From the NCBI GenBank assembly GCA_900073065.1, contig FJOG01000033.1:199649-263648 (forward strand): a stretch of 64,000 nucleotides of DNA. Direction: 5' to 3'. The notes beneath the pieces were generated by a model. The model was not told the DNA's origin. It ran no database searches and saw only the letters and a program-made list of their open reading frames with translations. Below are positions 46,219-56,832 of this stretch, in pieces. The DNA is from Phialocephala subalpina. Its lineage: Eukaryota > Ascomycota > Leotiomycetes > Helotiales > Mollisiaceae. The position numbers and the translations under genes were made by a program. The first letter of the stretch is position 1. Each line of letters starts with the position of its first letter.

Positions 46219-48354
46219 TCAAACGATCTGACCCCGAGTGATCCTCAAGACTGTTCTGACATGCTCGAACCTAGTAATCTCTTCCTTGCCGCTGGCTAAC
46301 AGGTGAGCAGTCTTCATCGCAGACTTGATTTGGCGACCGTTGAGTTCAAGTTGCGCCAGCTGATCGAGCTCATCATCTGAGAATCCTCCGTTCTCAAGGC
46401 CCTCTTCATCAATGCTCGCTGACTTACGGACGAAATTCAACCAGACAGAACGTCTCGCCCCAGCATCCAACGCCGGGTAATGGAGGCGTATGTCGACTCT
46501 GGAGTCGAAAGCAAGATCCATGGTTTCGATGCGGTTGGTGGTGAGGATCATGACACCTTTGAAATACTCCAAATGTCTCAAGAAAATAGCAACCAACTCA
46601 TTCCTCTCCAATTCTCCTGTTCCTCGTTGTTCCAAAAAGATGTCGGCTTCGTCGATAAGCAGGATAGCATTCCACATCGTCGCCATCTCAAGTATATTCC
46701 CCAACTTCTCCTCCACACAATCAGCCTGCGTCCCCAGCTCCCCCGCACTCATCGTATAAAGCGGCGCTCTCATCTCCTCCGCCACACTCTCCGCCGTCAA
46801 CGTCTTCCCCACTCCCGGCGGCCCATCCAGAAGAACAATCATCCCCTTCCCTTTCCCGATGACGAAATCGTCGAAATGGCTTGTGGATTGAGAATGCGAT
46901 TTTGCTAGTGCTAGCAACAAGTCTTTTTCTTCAGTGGGCAAAACGAGGTTCGAGAATAGATCTTCGGTCCATTGGACGGGGCGGAGGTTGTCGATGTTGA
47001 GGTATACCCATTCTTTGGATTTGAAGCTGTAGCCGCGGACGAAGGGGACGCAGATTAAGAGGTCTTCGTCTGAGAGGGAGGCGAGTTCGGATTCATCTGG
47101 TCGTTGCTTTTTCTGGATGATGGGGTTTCCGTCGTCGTCGTAGCGGCAGGGAGGAGGTGGAGGGGGGCGATGAATGATATGTGGTGGGCCGCCTGCGAAG
47201 CCGTGAGGAGGTGGAGGTGGGGGTGGGCCGCGATGAGGGACGTAGATGTTTGTTTCGATATTCTTTGGATTTGAAGCTGTAGCCGCGGACGAAGGGGACG
47301 CAGATTAAGAGGTCTTCGTCTGAGAGGGAGGCGAGTTCGGATTCATCTGGTCGTTGCTTTTTCTGGATGATGGGGTTTCCGTCGTCGTCGTAGCGGCAGG
47401 GAGGAGGTGGAGGGGGGCGATGAATGATATGTGGTGGGCCGCCTGCGAAGCCGTGAGGAGGTGGAGGTGGGGGTGGGCCGCGATGAGGGACGTAGATGTT
47501 TGTTTCGATATGGCATCGAGTTCGGAGAGGGCCAGAGTGCCTTTGAATTCTTGGATCTTGATCTTGGTTGTTCCGAAGCCGGTCATGGAGCCGTTGTAGT
47601 CGATGTGTTTGGCGCTGAGGACCCAACCTCTGTTGCCTCCGTATTGAGTCTCATCGTAGGGAAGACCGCTCTCGAGAAGCATGACGGCGTCTTGGCCTTG
47701 AGTGGTCGTGTAGATGTGCTCGCCGGGTTGGAAGACGGCCCAGATGTACTTGTACTCAATGACACCGTTCTTGAGCAGATCGGCAACCATCTTGTGCATG
47801 CCTTCAAACTCCACTTCAAGCAGATTGATCAGCAACGTCAGATGCTCCCGAGTCTTTCCAGTGGAAGCTTCATATGCTTCAGTGAGCTCAGCCCATCGAT
47901 GATAGAATGCTGCGAAGGGAGCTTCGACAGTGAGGTGCTCGAGTCCGGTCGTGATGCCGGGATACCCTTTCAGAACTTCATTGAGGACTTCCTTGATGAG
48001 ATCGGACTGGATGACCATGGAGTGAAGCTTCAGCTCTCGACCGAAGTCACCATGGCCTTCAGTCTGACGAGCAAGGATGGCATATCCGGAAGTATCAGTT
48101 GCGGCAGCGGTGGTGATCTTCTTCTGGGGCTCAGCGGACCAAGTGATGCAGCAGGGACAGCTGGCTTTGCCTTTGTAGACATCTTTGATCTCTGGAATTG
48201 TGCCAGGCTCGACCTGGGGAATAGCGATGGGTGGTGGAGGACTCATGTCGGTGGTGTTTGGTACTGTGTCGACGATGAGAGGAGAGTCGTCTGCCTCGAT
48301 ATCGGAATCTTCGCTGTCTTGGGCGTGTGGAAGCGAGGGAACAGTCTTTGCCAT
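46219..48354 (-). CDS. AAA+ ATPase with DUF7025-like region, frame broken by tandem duplication
   Basis: The 5' part from ATG 48354 encodes an acidic, Pro-rich start, a Cys-rich patch (KASCPCCITW) and the same type of N-terminal region as the ATPase at 24961 (IEYKYIWAVFQPGEHIY, WVLSAKHIDYNG, TTKIKIQEFKGTL). At 47511 the expected about 75 codons are absent and an exact 250-bp tandem duplication (47011-47510) begins; it encodes a PHRGPPPPPPP segment, then DDDGNPI and LSDEDLLICVPFVRGYSFKSKE. After the duplication the frame is open to the end: Walker A GPPGVGKT, LYTMSAGELGTQ, Walker B LLIDEADIF, sensor TTNR and LNGRQIKSAM. The frame at 47511 does not enter either copy correctly, so no continuous protein is read. 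Either a real lesion or an assembly error. Confidence 0.75.
47011..47510. repeat. Exact tandem duplication, 2 x 250 bp
   Basis: Units 47011-47260 and 47261-47510 are identical base for base as far as I can compare. The unit length is not a multiple of three. Both lie in the coding region of the AAA+ gene, between the N-terminal region and the ATPase module. Confidence 0.95.
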
Positions 48355-49677
48355 CGATCGAGGGGTTTTAGGACAGAAGATGACTTTCCTCGTCGACTTT
48401 GTGTTCTTTATGGTGGTGGGAGAGAGGAAGGGTGACTCAGGAAGAGCAACTCTTGATTCTAAAGAAATCCGGGAGTTTCTCTCATATAGCTTCAAGCTCA
48501 CACTGCCAGCACTTCAGCGTAACGCTGCAGAGCGGGGCAGCACGGAAGCCTGTGAAGCTTCATGCAACTTCCCCAGCTCTGCATGGTTCTGCATCCTCGA
48601 GATCCTCTCAATTGGTGGGTGTTTGGCCCCCAAATGTTCGCGACCAATTTTGCCCGCGTCTGCCTTGAAGTCGTGGTGGCTGCCTGCAGCCTCTCGAGCG
48701 ATTATGCAGAGCCATCGACACCGTGTATCAACCCATTGGATGGAGTGTCAGCTGATGGCTGCAGACAAGGCAAGTGCTCTCACCGAGTAAATATCGCGAT
48801 TCTTGGTGGTAGGCAGACTGCGGTGTGATAGCAGGGTGATGCATCATTGGTAGAGCGCGTTATGGGATCGCGGCCGGTTGGTGAGCTGGAACAGCGCCGC
48901 ATGGTGAAACGCTCGGGCTGTGAGGGTGCATTGCTTCCTCGTTAGCTCTTTTTTGGTGTGCTGCACAGATTGAGCGATTGAAATCTGATAGATGTTGGAG
49001 GGTAAAGGAAACGATCGTGACTACTGAATTGACGATAGAATGTTGTAAGGAAGAGAAAGTGAAGTGCGACCCATCGGAGTTCTAAGGGCCACCAGGGCCG
49101 CCGGCCAGGCTGAATTCACGATCAACAGGGGCTTGTTCCTGCAAGCGAGCCCCTGAAATTCCCTAAAGAAGTATCCGTTACGCTGCCATCAGGATTGCAC
49201 CTCGCCTAATTTTGGTGGGAACATCAAAATTCTCCCGATTCATTTACTTCAATCCCTTTTAATTCGAGAACCTACTAATGAAAACTGATAAAACTTCGAT
49301 GCAATTGAAATATAGAATTTAATAAGTCATTACGGCGAGCGGTAGAGATTTTCACCCAATTTTGTTGCGCTTGATAAGTGTCGCAAGTTAAGTGGGGTTT
49401 AGCGATTGAGTGCAATCCTGGTGGCAGCGTAACGGATAATGCAATGTCTCATGCTATTCTGTTCCCAGTCGCTATAGAATTCTCTCGTTCGTTGTCGATC
49501 AACTTTGAAATCTTACATAATTGTTTTCTTTGAAAAATAGAAGGTGTCTTTTGTTACTCTTATCTTCATTTCTTTACAATTTCTCACAAGCACTTTTGGA
49601 GGAAGCAGATTGATTCTGCAAGAAAGCCTTTCTAGGCATTCAATATATAAACAGCGGGATGGTTCTCTGTGCAATGA
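48355..49677. other. Intergenic, divergent promoters
   Basis: About 1.3 kb between the AAA+ gene (-) and the oxygenase relic (+). Leader of the AAA+ frame continues open to 48501. AT-richer at 49250-49330. No further gene supportable. Confidence 0.4.
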
Positions 49678-51121
49678 GGAGGAAATGGATCATCTGATTT
49701 CATCCCCTCCGGTTCACAACTTGAAGATGAGTTCTCAGCGGGGCCAAGCGAGGCTACCACATCGCAGCGAAAAGAATCAAGCAAGTGCAGGAGGAAATCC
49801 ATTGCTTCACTCCAGCAAATGGCCGAGAACGGACTCGTCAAGAACATTTCTAATGCACTCGACGGTCTACGAGCACTAGCACGATACTGCTGTGGGGGCT
49901 CCGTTCCTCCATCCATGTGCTCAAAGGTCACGATCCGCTAGGATGATGTGAAGGTAGAGCATGTTTCGAGGAACATTAAGTTTCCGATGAAGGTCAGTGC
50001 CCTTGACGAGAAAAATACTTGACCTGACTTTAAATATGGCAGACAGCATTCGGATCACTAAATTCATTTGAGAGAACCCTCGATCAACTGGTTGCTGCGT
50101 GCAATGCACGAGAAGGCCTTGATCCAAGCGCTTTCATGACCGACTTCCATCCTCAAAACCACGGGATTCTAGATGTGATCTCGCAAGTGCTACTTCCTAG
50201 CTTCAAAGGGACATTTCTGGAGAAAAGAGCAGATCATCGCGGCATCACAGCAAAGTTGAATGGGATGCACTTGTTCAAGGCTCTAGTTCTCGAAACACTG
50301 AATCGATTCCATATCCCTAACGATGAGAAGTTTCTAGGACGGCTGGTTGTGTGTATCGCTCATCCTCATCAGGGTGGGGGGTTGGGAGTCACTAGTGGTG
50401 GTGGAAAACACTCGACGTTCTTCCAATGGAGTGATCCGGATCCAAACGTTACAACAGCCAAGGTGTCTGAGGTAGGTAAGTCTCAGACCCAGATTCCAGA
50501 TGACAAAAGCGCCCCGGAGCAAGTGGACGCGGTGAAGGACCAATAGCCACCCACTGCCTCGGACCTAAACCCTAAGGGTTACGAAAACGAGATAACAAGG
50601 AAGGAACACGCGATTAAGGACTTCTCGGAGGCTCAACTTCCATGGACGTTTCACAAGCACACAGTCCACTGGGCCGCTTTCGACGCTGACCGCGAGTTCC
50701 AAATGAAGCCCTTGCACCAAGGATGCCAGATCTTCTTGAGCTACGACTTGGTCGTCACGGACCGCTGCGCTCTGCCTCTCCCAGAATCCACTAGTTGCGA
50801 CCCAATTCTCTTTCCACTGTTTGTCGGATTGAGAGACATTGTGGAGAGAGACGAGTTCATGCAGAGTGGTAAGCCTTTTCTCTTACTACTCTGCAGTACC
50901 ATTTCCGTTGTGACAGCCGACTAATGGGAATTAGGGGGCACTATCGAGTATTATTGTCAACACAAGTACAGCCACGCAGACAAGGATGCGGAGGAACGCA
51001 TGCCATTTGCCTTGAAAGGGGTAAACTTAGTCTTGTACAGTCTGTTTCTTGACCGGAATCTCGACACCTCCCAACTATCAAATTCACGTGATCTCGCGTC
51101 GCCTTTGCTCAGGCTAGCTTA
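49678..51121 (+). pseudogene. 2OG-Fe(II) oxygenase-like gene, inactivated
   Basis: Reading in one frame with introns at 49993-50042 and 50869-50934: EDEFSAGPSEA, LARYCCGGSVPPSMCSKVTIR, a TAG at 49939-49941 where Trp is expected (VTIRW), VEHVSRNIKFPMK, TAFGSLNSFERTLDQLV, GITAKLNGMHLFKALV, DEKFLGRLVVCIAHPHQGG, a second TAG at 50544-50546, HWAAFDADREFQMKPLHQG and LSYDLVV, then GGTIEYYCQHKYSH. This block order is that of a fungal prolyl-hydroxylase-like 2OG oxygenase family. The 'H-x-D' iron motif usually just before DEKFLG is not seen. No ATG opens the frame, and the 3' end runs into repeat-like, then AT-rich DNA. Confidence 0.68.
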
Positions 51122-51154
51122 GGCCCGGCTTAGCCTCGGCTTATATCTGCTTAG

Positions 51155-51840
51155 GTCTCTTTATTTATCTTATTAGATATTATCAATTTTTAATAAAGGG
51201 CCCAAAAAAAAATTTAATTAAAAAATTTAAATTTTTTTATTATATTTTATAATTTATTTAAAGTTTTATATTTATATTTATATATTATAAATATTAAAAA
51301 TAAAAAATTCTTTATTTTAAATTTTATTTAACAAGTAATTATAATTCTAAAAATATAAAATAATATATTTATTTTTCGAATATTTTTTCTTATTAAATAT
51401 TCCGATTTTTATTATTTAATAATTTTATTAAAAACTAATATAATTCTTTAAAATTTAAAATTTAAATTCTTTATATAAAATATAAAATTTTATTAATTTC
51501 ATTTTTAGTATTTATTTTTATTTATTAAATAATTAAATTTCGAAATTCGAAATTTTAATTTATATATAATTTAAATATAAATTTGAAATTTTATAAATTT
51601 ATAAGTAATGTTTTTAAATATTAATATAAAAAATATAAAAAAATTAATTACTTTATATTAATATAATTCCAAATATATAATATATTTAAATTTCTATTAA
51701 TAATTTATTTTTACATTAGAATTATAAAATTTATTATATAAATTTTATTAAGGATTTTTAAATTTCTAATAAAAAACTAAATTATTAATATAAATCTTAA
51801 TAGTTAACAATTTTCTTTCCAATAGAAATAATTAAAGTTG
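51155..51840. other. Extremely AT-rich island
   Basis: Nearly 700 bases that are almost only A and T with very few C or G. No coding potential. In ascomycetes this composition normally marks a repeat driven to AT by RIP. It lies between the oxygenase relic and the GH30 gene. Confidence 0.85.
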
Positions 51841-52443
51841 GCGTGTATAATTGGACAAGGCCTTGGAAGTATTAGCTTAAAAAGTCACGGAGAATTTGGC
51901 TCGCAAGTGCAAGTTGTATCTTTGAACCGAGGTCTATCGAAATTTGGATCCATGCACACTATTAAGGACTGCTATATGTATTGTTTTAAGATCCGTTGAA
52001 GAGCGATAGCCTCTGGATCGTTTGGTGGAATATCTGAGGCTAAACGAACTTAAATCAGCACATCTGCCAGGTCTTTTTAGTGCCGAATATTATATTGCGG
52101 GGTGCAGACTACCCCGCTTCCACACGAGGGAAGACCAATCGAGTTCTCGTATAATACATTCCGCCAATCGAAAGTGTTCTCTACGGACAAATTTCTTTTT
52201 GGGTCGAGAACCGTTTCACTAACAGGCTAAACAGACGAAATTTGAGCATCAGCTCCGTACCCGCCAGCTTGCAAGTTTCCCTGCACAATGCAAGAGTATT
52301 TTGGTTTCTATATAAGTATTCATGCCGACCACAGATAAGAGAAGGTAGAGGAAGACTGCAGCATTGGCCGTTTTTCCACAGGCTTTTCTTTCACGCCTAC
52401 CTCGGGGAACTCATTGAAAAATCTACCGAGTTCCAACAACGAG
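51841..52443. other. GH30 upstream region
   Basis: About 600 bases between the AT island and the GH30 start, with the TATA box at 52309-52317. No other gene. Confidence 0.4.
52309..52317 (+). promoter_or_regulatory. TATA box of the GH30 gene
   Basis: CTATATAAG, 127 bp upstream of the ATG at 52444. Confidence 0.55.
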
Positions 52444-53817
52444 ATGAAAATTCTCCCAATCCTCTTAGCGGCCATGCCATGGTCCCTCGCTCTGAATCTC
52501 CAACCGCGCGCAAATACTATCGTCCTCGATTCTAGCACCACTTACCAGACCATCACCGGTTTTGGGTTTTCAGAAGCGTTTGGCCATGCTCAGCAGATCT
52601 ACAATCTTGCAAGTGCCGTTCGACAACAAGTTCTGGATATCCTCTTTAGCAAATCTACTGGAGCAGGACTGACCATCCTCCGGAATATCATTACCACGGG
52701 GCTCATTGAACCCAACTCTCCAGGCTCTCCAAGCGCGACGCCAACGTATGTATGGGATGGCAGCGATGGAGAGCAGGTATGGCTTAGTCAACAAGCGGCA
52801 AGTTACGGAGTCACGACCATCTACGCTGATGCTTGGTCTGCTCCCTCCTTCATGAAAACGAATGGCGCCGTCGCCAACGGTGGCTATCTATGTGGTGTCA
52901 CCGGGGAGACCTGCTCGTCCGGAAGCTGGATCCAGGCTTATGCAAACTATCTCACGCAATATGTCCGAGATTATGGAAGCTCTGGTGTCTCTATTTCGCA
53001 TGTTGGATTTCTTAACGAGCCCGATGCATCGTTCTCCTATGACAGCATGCTCTCTGACGGTACGCAGGCAGCGGAGGTTATATCAGTGTTGCGAACTACT
53101 CTGGACGCTGCAGGATATACGTCTGTCAAGATCAACTGCTGCGATGCTGAAGGATGGAGTATCTCTTCAACTATGTTGCAGGCCGTCCAGGCGGCCGGAG
53201 GCACGTCTCATATGGGCGCCGCCACATCTCATGGGTACGCGGGAGCTCCAGGGTCGCCATTCAGCTTCACCTCTTTACCGGTCTGGCAAACTGAGTGGGC
53301 AGACCTTACCGATGCGTGGTCAACATCTTGGGCAGCTACTGGCACCGCCGTCGATGGCTTGGTATGGGCTCAGCGAATCCAGAGCGGGTTGGTCAACAGC
53401 AATCTAAGTGCGTTCCTGTACTGGGTTGGCGCGGAACCAACGGCCGCAAGCTCAAGCGCGATGCTTGTTCAATTCTCTTCGACATCCGTTACGGCTTCGG
53501 GGAGGCTTTGGGCCTTCGCTCACTTCGGACGATTTGTTCGTCCTGGGGCTGTGAGGATCGCGGCGACGAGTTCGACTTCCGGCCTCACCGTCAGCGCCTT
53601 CAAGAACACTGATGGTACGCTATCTCTCCAGGTTATTAACCCTGGGACTAGTAGTGTCACGTTTACGGTGTCTGGATTTGGGTCAGTGTCCCTAGTTCAG
53701 CCAATTCATACGGATGAGTCGAACACTTTCACATATGTGTCGACGATCGCTGTGTCAGGTGGCTCATTTAGCGCAACTATCACGCCGGAGACTCTATTGA
53801 CTTTCATTCCTGGTTGA
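52444..53817 (+). CDS. Secreted glycoside hydrolase family 30 (GH30_7-like xylanase)
   Basis: Intronless, 457 aa. Residues 1-17 (MKILPILLAAMPWSLAL) form a signal peptide, so the ATG at 52444 is chosen. ITGFGFSEAFGHA at 37-49 is the start of the TIM barrel; HVGFLNEPD puts the acid/base at Glu192 and VWQTEWAD the nucleophile at Glu284. A beta-domain made of C-terminal strands (SFSATITPETLLTFI) closes the protein. This is the form of fungal GH30 subfamily 7 enzymes acting on glucuronoxylan or xylan; glucan or galactan activity of other GH30 groups is the alternative. No lesions, and it lies between two wrecked regions, so it has been kept under selection or arrived later. Confidence 0.88.
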   Translation: MKILPILLAAMPWSLALNLQPRANTIVLDSSTTYQTITGFGFSEAFGHAQQIYNLASAVRQQVLDILFSKSTGAGLTILRNIITTGLIEPNSPGSPSATPTYVWDGSDGEQVWLSQQAASYGVTTIYADAWSAPSFMKTNGAVANGGYLCGVTGETCSSGSWIQAYANYLTQYVRDYGSSGVSISHVGFLNEPDASFSYDSMLSDGTQAAEVISVLRTTLDAAGYTSVKINCCDAEGWSISSTMLQAVQAAGGTSHMGAATSHGYAGAPGSPFSFTSLPVWQTEWADLTDAWSTSWAATGTAVDGLVWAQRIQSGLVNSNLSAFLYWVGAEPTAASSSAMLVQFSSTSVTASGRLWAFAHFGRFVRPGAVRIAATSSTSGLTVSAFKNTDGTLSLQVINPGTSSVTFTVSGFGSVSLVQPIHTDESNTFTYVSTIAVSGGSFSATITPETLLTFIPG

Positions 53818-54299
53818 GCCGTTTTTGCATTGAAGTGGATAGTAGAAATTGAAATCTCTGCAAGCCAGCTATGGTAAGGACACCTTACTAGACTGCTCTG
53901 TAGAAAGAATGAAAACCCACTTGTTTCACAGCAGTATATGACCATACGTCAAAATCGTCCTTATGTTATCGTATCCGAGAAATGGCACCTGCGTTTGATT
54001 TCAACTTACACCGCTCATATCCGGTACGAGCGCGATGATCCATTCACAAGTTGACCTAAGATGATCTATTGACTTGATAGTCCCAAACAACGGGTATATA
54101 TGAAAATATGTGCACGAAAAGATATTTAGCACCTGGAATATTTAGTACTTGGAAAGTTGCTAGTACTCGTGGGAATAATTATATAACTTTTTGTTTAGTA
54201 TTTAGAAAAGTGCTAGTAATTATAAAAATCCTTATATAAAGAAATAATTAGTTGTCGTTTACTAAGTAGATTTGATTATTCGAATTAAATACATATATA
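53818..54299. other. Intergenic, left flank of the transposon
   Basis: About 480 bases. A diverged tandem of about 55 bp lies at about 54135-54245: TTTAGTACTTGGAAAGTTGC and TTTAGTATTTAGAAAAGTGC, both followed by TAGTA. Confidence 0.5.
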
Positions 54300-56153
54300 A
54301 CGTGGTTTATCAGGACCTTGCGTATATCAGGACCTCGCGTACTTTTCCTAGTTTTCTTACCTTCCTACTTCAACACGCGTTTTCTCAATAACCACAAATG
54401 TTAGTTCAAACTTAAGAAGCACGAATTATCTTAGCTATTGAAGCTATCCTAACATCCAAAAAACTAAGCCGTCGAAAAGCTGCAAAGATCTATAACATCC
54501 CCGAGAGTACATTACGCGACAGAATGAACGGCCGAACTACTCTCCCTGAACGTCGGCCAGGAAACACCAATTTGTCTGATCTAGAGGAGCAAGTAGTTTT
54601 CAATCATATACTCGACCTAGATTCTAGAGGGTTTTCCCCTCGACAGGCTGATGTGGAAGATATGGCAAATTGGCTGCCAAAAGCGCGTCGAGCAAAACCT
54701 GTTGGAAAGCTCTGGGCACATCGCTTTGTACAACGCCGCCCAGAGTTAAAGACGCGTTTTAACTGTGTTTACAACTTCCAAAGAGCCTTGTGCGAAGATC
54801 CTGAGCTAATTAGCGCGTGGTTTCGACTAGTAGAGAATATGCGGGCAAAGTATGGTGTGGTGGACAGCGATTTCTATAACTTCGACGAAACCAACTTTCC
54901 AATAGGCCAAGTCATGCCTGAAATGGTTGTTACACACACTGATCAACGTGGCAGAGCCAAGGGAATACAGCCAGGTAATCGGGAATAGACAACAGCGATT
55001 ATTTGTATTAATAGCAAAGGTTGGAATGTCCCTCTATTTTTGGCTATTCAAAGCGTTAACCACCTCGAGAACTAGTACTCTAAGGCCGACCTCCTACACA
55101 ATTAGGTCATCAAACCTACAAGTAATGGGTGGACAAACAATGAGACGGGTCTGGAATGGCTGAAACACTTCGATAGATATACTACTCCTTGTACAAAGGG
55201 TCCATATCAAATGCTAATCCTCGACAGGCATCAGAGCCACGAATCGATCGAATTCCAAGACTATTGCAAGTCTCACAACATTATAACACTTGGATTACCT
55301 CCTCACTCCTCTCATATTACCCAGCCACTTGATGTTAGATGTTTTAGTGTATTGAAGCAAATGTACAGATCGAAGTCTTTATAAGAGCTCACATCCACCA
55401 TATTACTAAGGTCGAGTTCCTTATGGCCTTCAAAGCAGCGTACCCGCAATCAATTACAGTCCAAAACGCCCAAGTTAGATTCTGCAGAACTGGCCTAATT
55501 CCCTTTGATCCTCAGGCAGTGATCTCAAAGCTTGATGTTAAGTTACAGACTCCGACACTGACTGGTCCCCCCTCTGCCAACGCCGACCCTTGGGTCTCCC
55601 AAACACCACGTAACCCGACCGACGCCCTTTCACAGACAACTCTAGTTCGGGATCGCATTGCCTGTTACTAAGGAAACTCACTAACATCTGTTTTTGCTAC
55701 GGTTACTGTGTTAACAAAGGGTACAGAGCAATTAGCTCATGAAGTGACCCTTTTAATAGCTGAGGTACACACATTTCGAGCAGCAAATGAAGCACTTTCC
55801 AAGCGCCGGAGAGCCAAAAAGAATCGTATTTATCAAAGAGGTACACTTACTATAGAAGATGCACGCGATATTTTGGCCTAAGAGGAGGTAGACAAGCAAA
55901 TCTGACATGATAAGCGCTCTAGAGGGGTTTGCCAGAACAAGGGGCAATCGGGCGCGCGGCGTTGTGGGAATTGTGGGAAGACTGGTCATAATATACAGAC
56001 TTGTTAAGAAGATGTAAATATGTCTAGTTTATTAGATTCCGAGTAGTTTTAATTAATTTAATATATGGTGGTTAAATAATTATAGTTCAAAATTATAAAG
56101 TAATAGAAAAATACGCGAGGTCTTAATATATATAAGATCTTAATAAACTATAT
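54300..56153 (+). mobile_element. Pogo/Fot1-like DNA transposon, 1854 bp, dead
   Basis: Terminal inverted repeats of about 55 bp: the left end starts ACGTGGTTTATCAGGACC and contains two copies of ATATCAGGACCTYGCG; the right end, read inward, starts ATATAGTTTATTAAGATC and shares ACCTCGCGTA followed by TTTTC. Differences are mostly C to T on the right end. TA flanks both ends (54298-54299, 56154-56155), the target duplication of Tc1/mariner-pogo elements. The interior holds a transposase relic. Confidence 0.85.
54398..56007 (+). pseudogene. Pogo/Fot1-like transposase relic
   Basis: From ATG 54398 a TAA follows after five codons, then an N-terminal HTH (SKKLSRRKAAKIYNIPESTL), CENP-B-type region (WAHRFVQRRPELKTRF), and the DDE core: FYNFDETNF (first Asp), a TAG where IQPGNREW expects Trp (54986), YQMLILDRHQSHES (second Asp), PPHSSHITQPLDV. 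Further stops and frame changes follow before FLMAFKAAYPQ and GLIPFDPQAVISKL. A zinc knuckle RRCGNCGKTGHNIQTC ends at 56007. Length and order are those of a full fungal pogo transposase; stops make it inactive. Confidence 0.82.
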
Positions 56154-56832
56154 TATATATATATATTAATTATAAAATAATATAATATAAAAATAAAAGC
56201 TTAAAAAAAGAAATTCGATTATAAATTATTTTAAAAATATATTTAAAATAAAATATTTTTTTATAAATCTAAATAAAAACAAAATATTAAAAAGTATTTC
56301 GCTTTAGTTTCGATAGCTCTCCGTTCGAGTATACTTTGGTCTTCGTATATCACTTCAACTATTATCTCATGCTCCGCTATCTAGGATATGGTCTGGAACA
56401 AAATATCTTCTAACCCTACTCTACTATCCTCACATACTTCCACCATGGACAGCCTCATACCAGAGCTACTTCATATGATGTGCACCCATCTGGAGTATTG
56501 AGGACCCAGCATTTCGCCATATCAGCCACGGATGTGCCGCTATGGGATGCCTAAACGCGCTTCCATCCAAATAATATAATAAATTTATATACAAAAGTAT
56601 ATAATTTATATTATACAGTCTAAGCGAGACCCCTTGCTAGCGCTAGCAATGTCTCAGCGGGACGAAGGGATAGCAAAGTTATGCTGACAAAGCAGGCTCG
56701 GCAAGAATTTCAACCACAGCTCTTGACTTGCTCCCTCTTACAGCAACAATTTCAAGATTCAAGACGTTGAAATCGCCAGGAGAGATCCTCTTCGCAGCTA
56801 TTATAGGCATTTTCGCAATCGTACTCACCAAG
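56154..56832. other. AT-rich flank of the transposon
   Basis: About 680 bases, AT-rich to 56600. Before the hypothetical gene a hydrophobic frame (GEILFAAIIGIFAIVLTKM) opens without ATG at 56728. Confidence 0.4.

Noticed and set aside
47431..48435. A 334-codon plus-strand frame
   Set aside because: It is the shadow of the AAA+ gene on the opposite strand; the minus strand carries the family motifs.
51155..51840. Possible mitochondrial or centromeric DNA
   Set aside because: Only about 690 bp, no mitochondrial gene, and placed between nuclear genes; RIP-damaged repeat is simpler.
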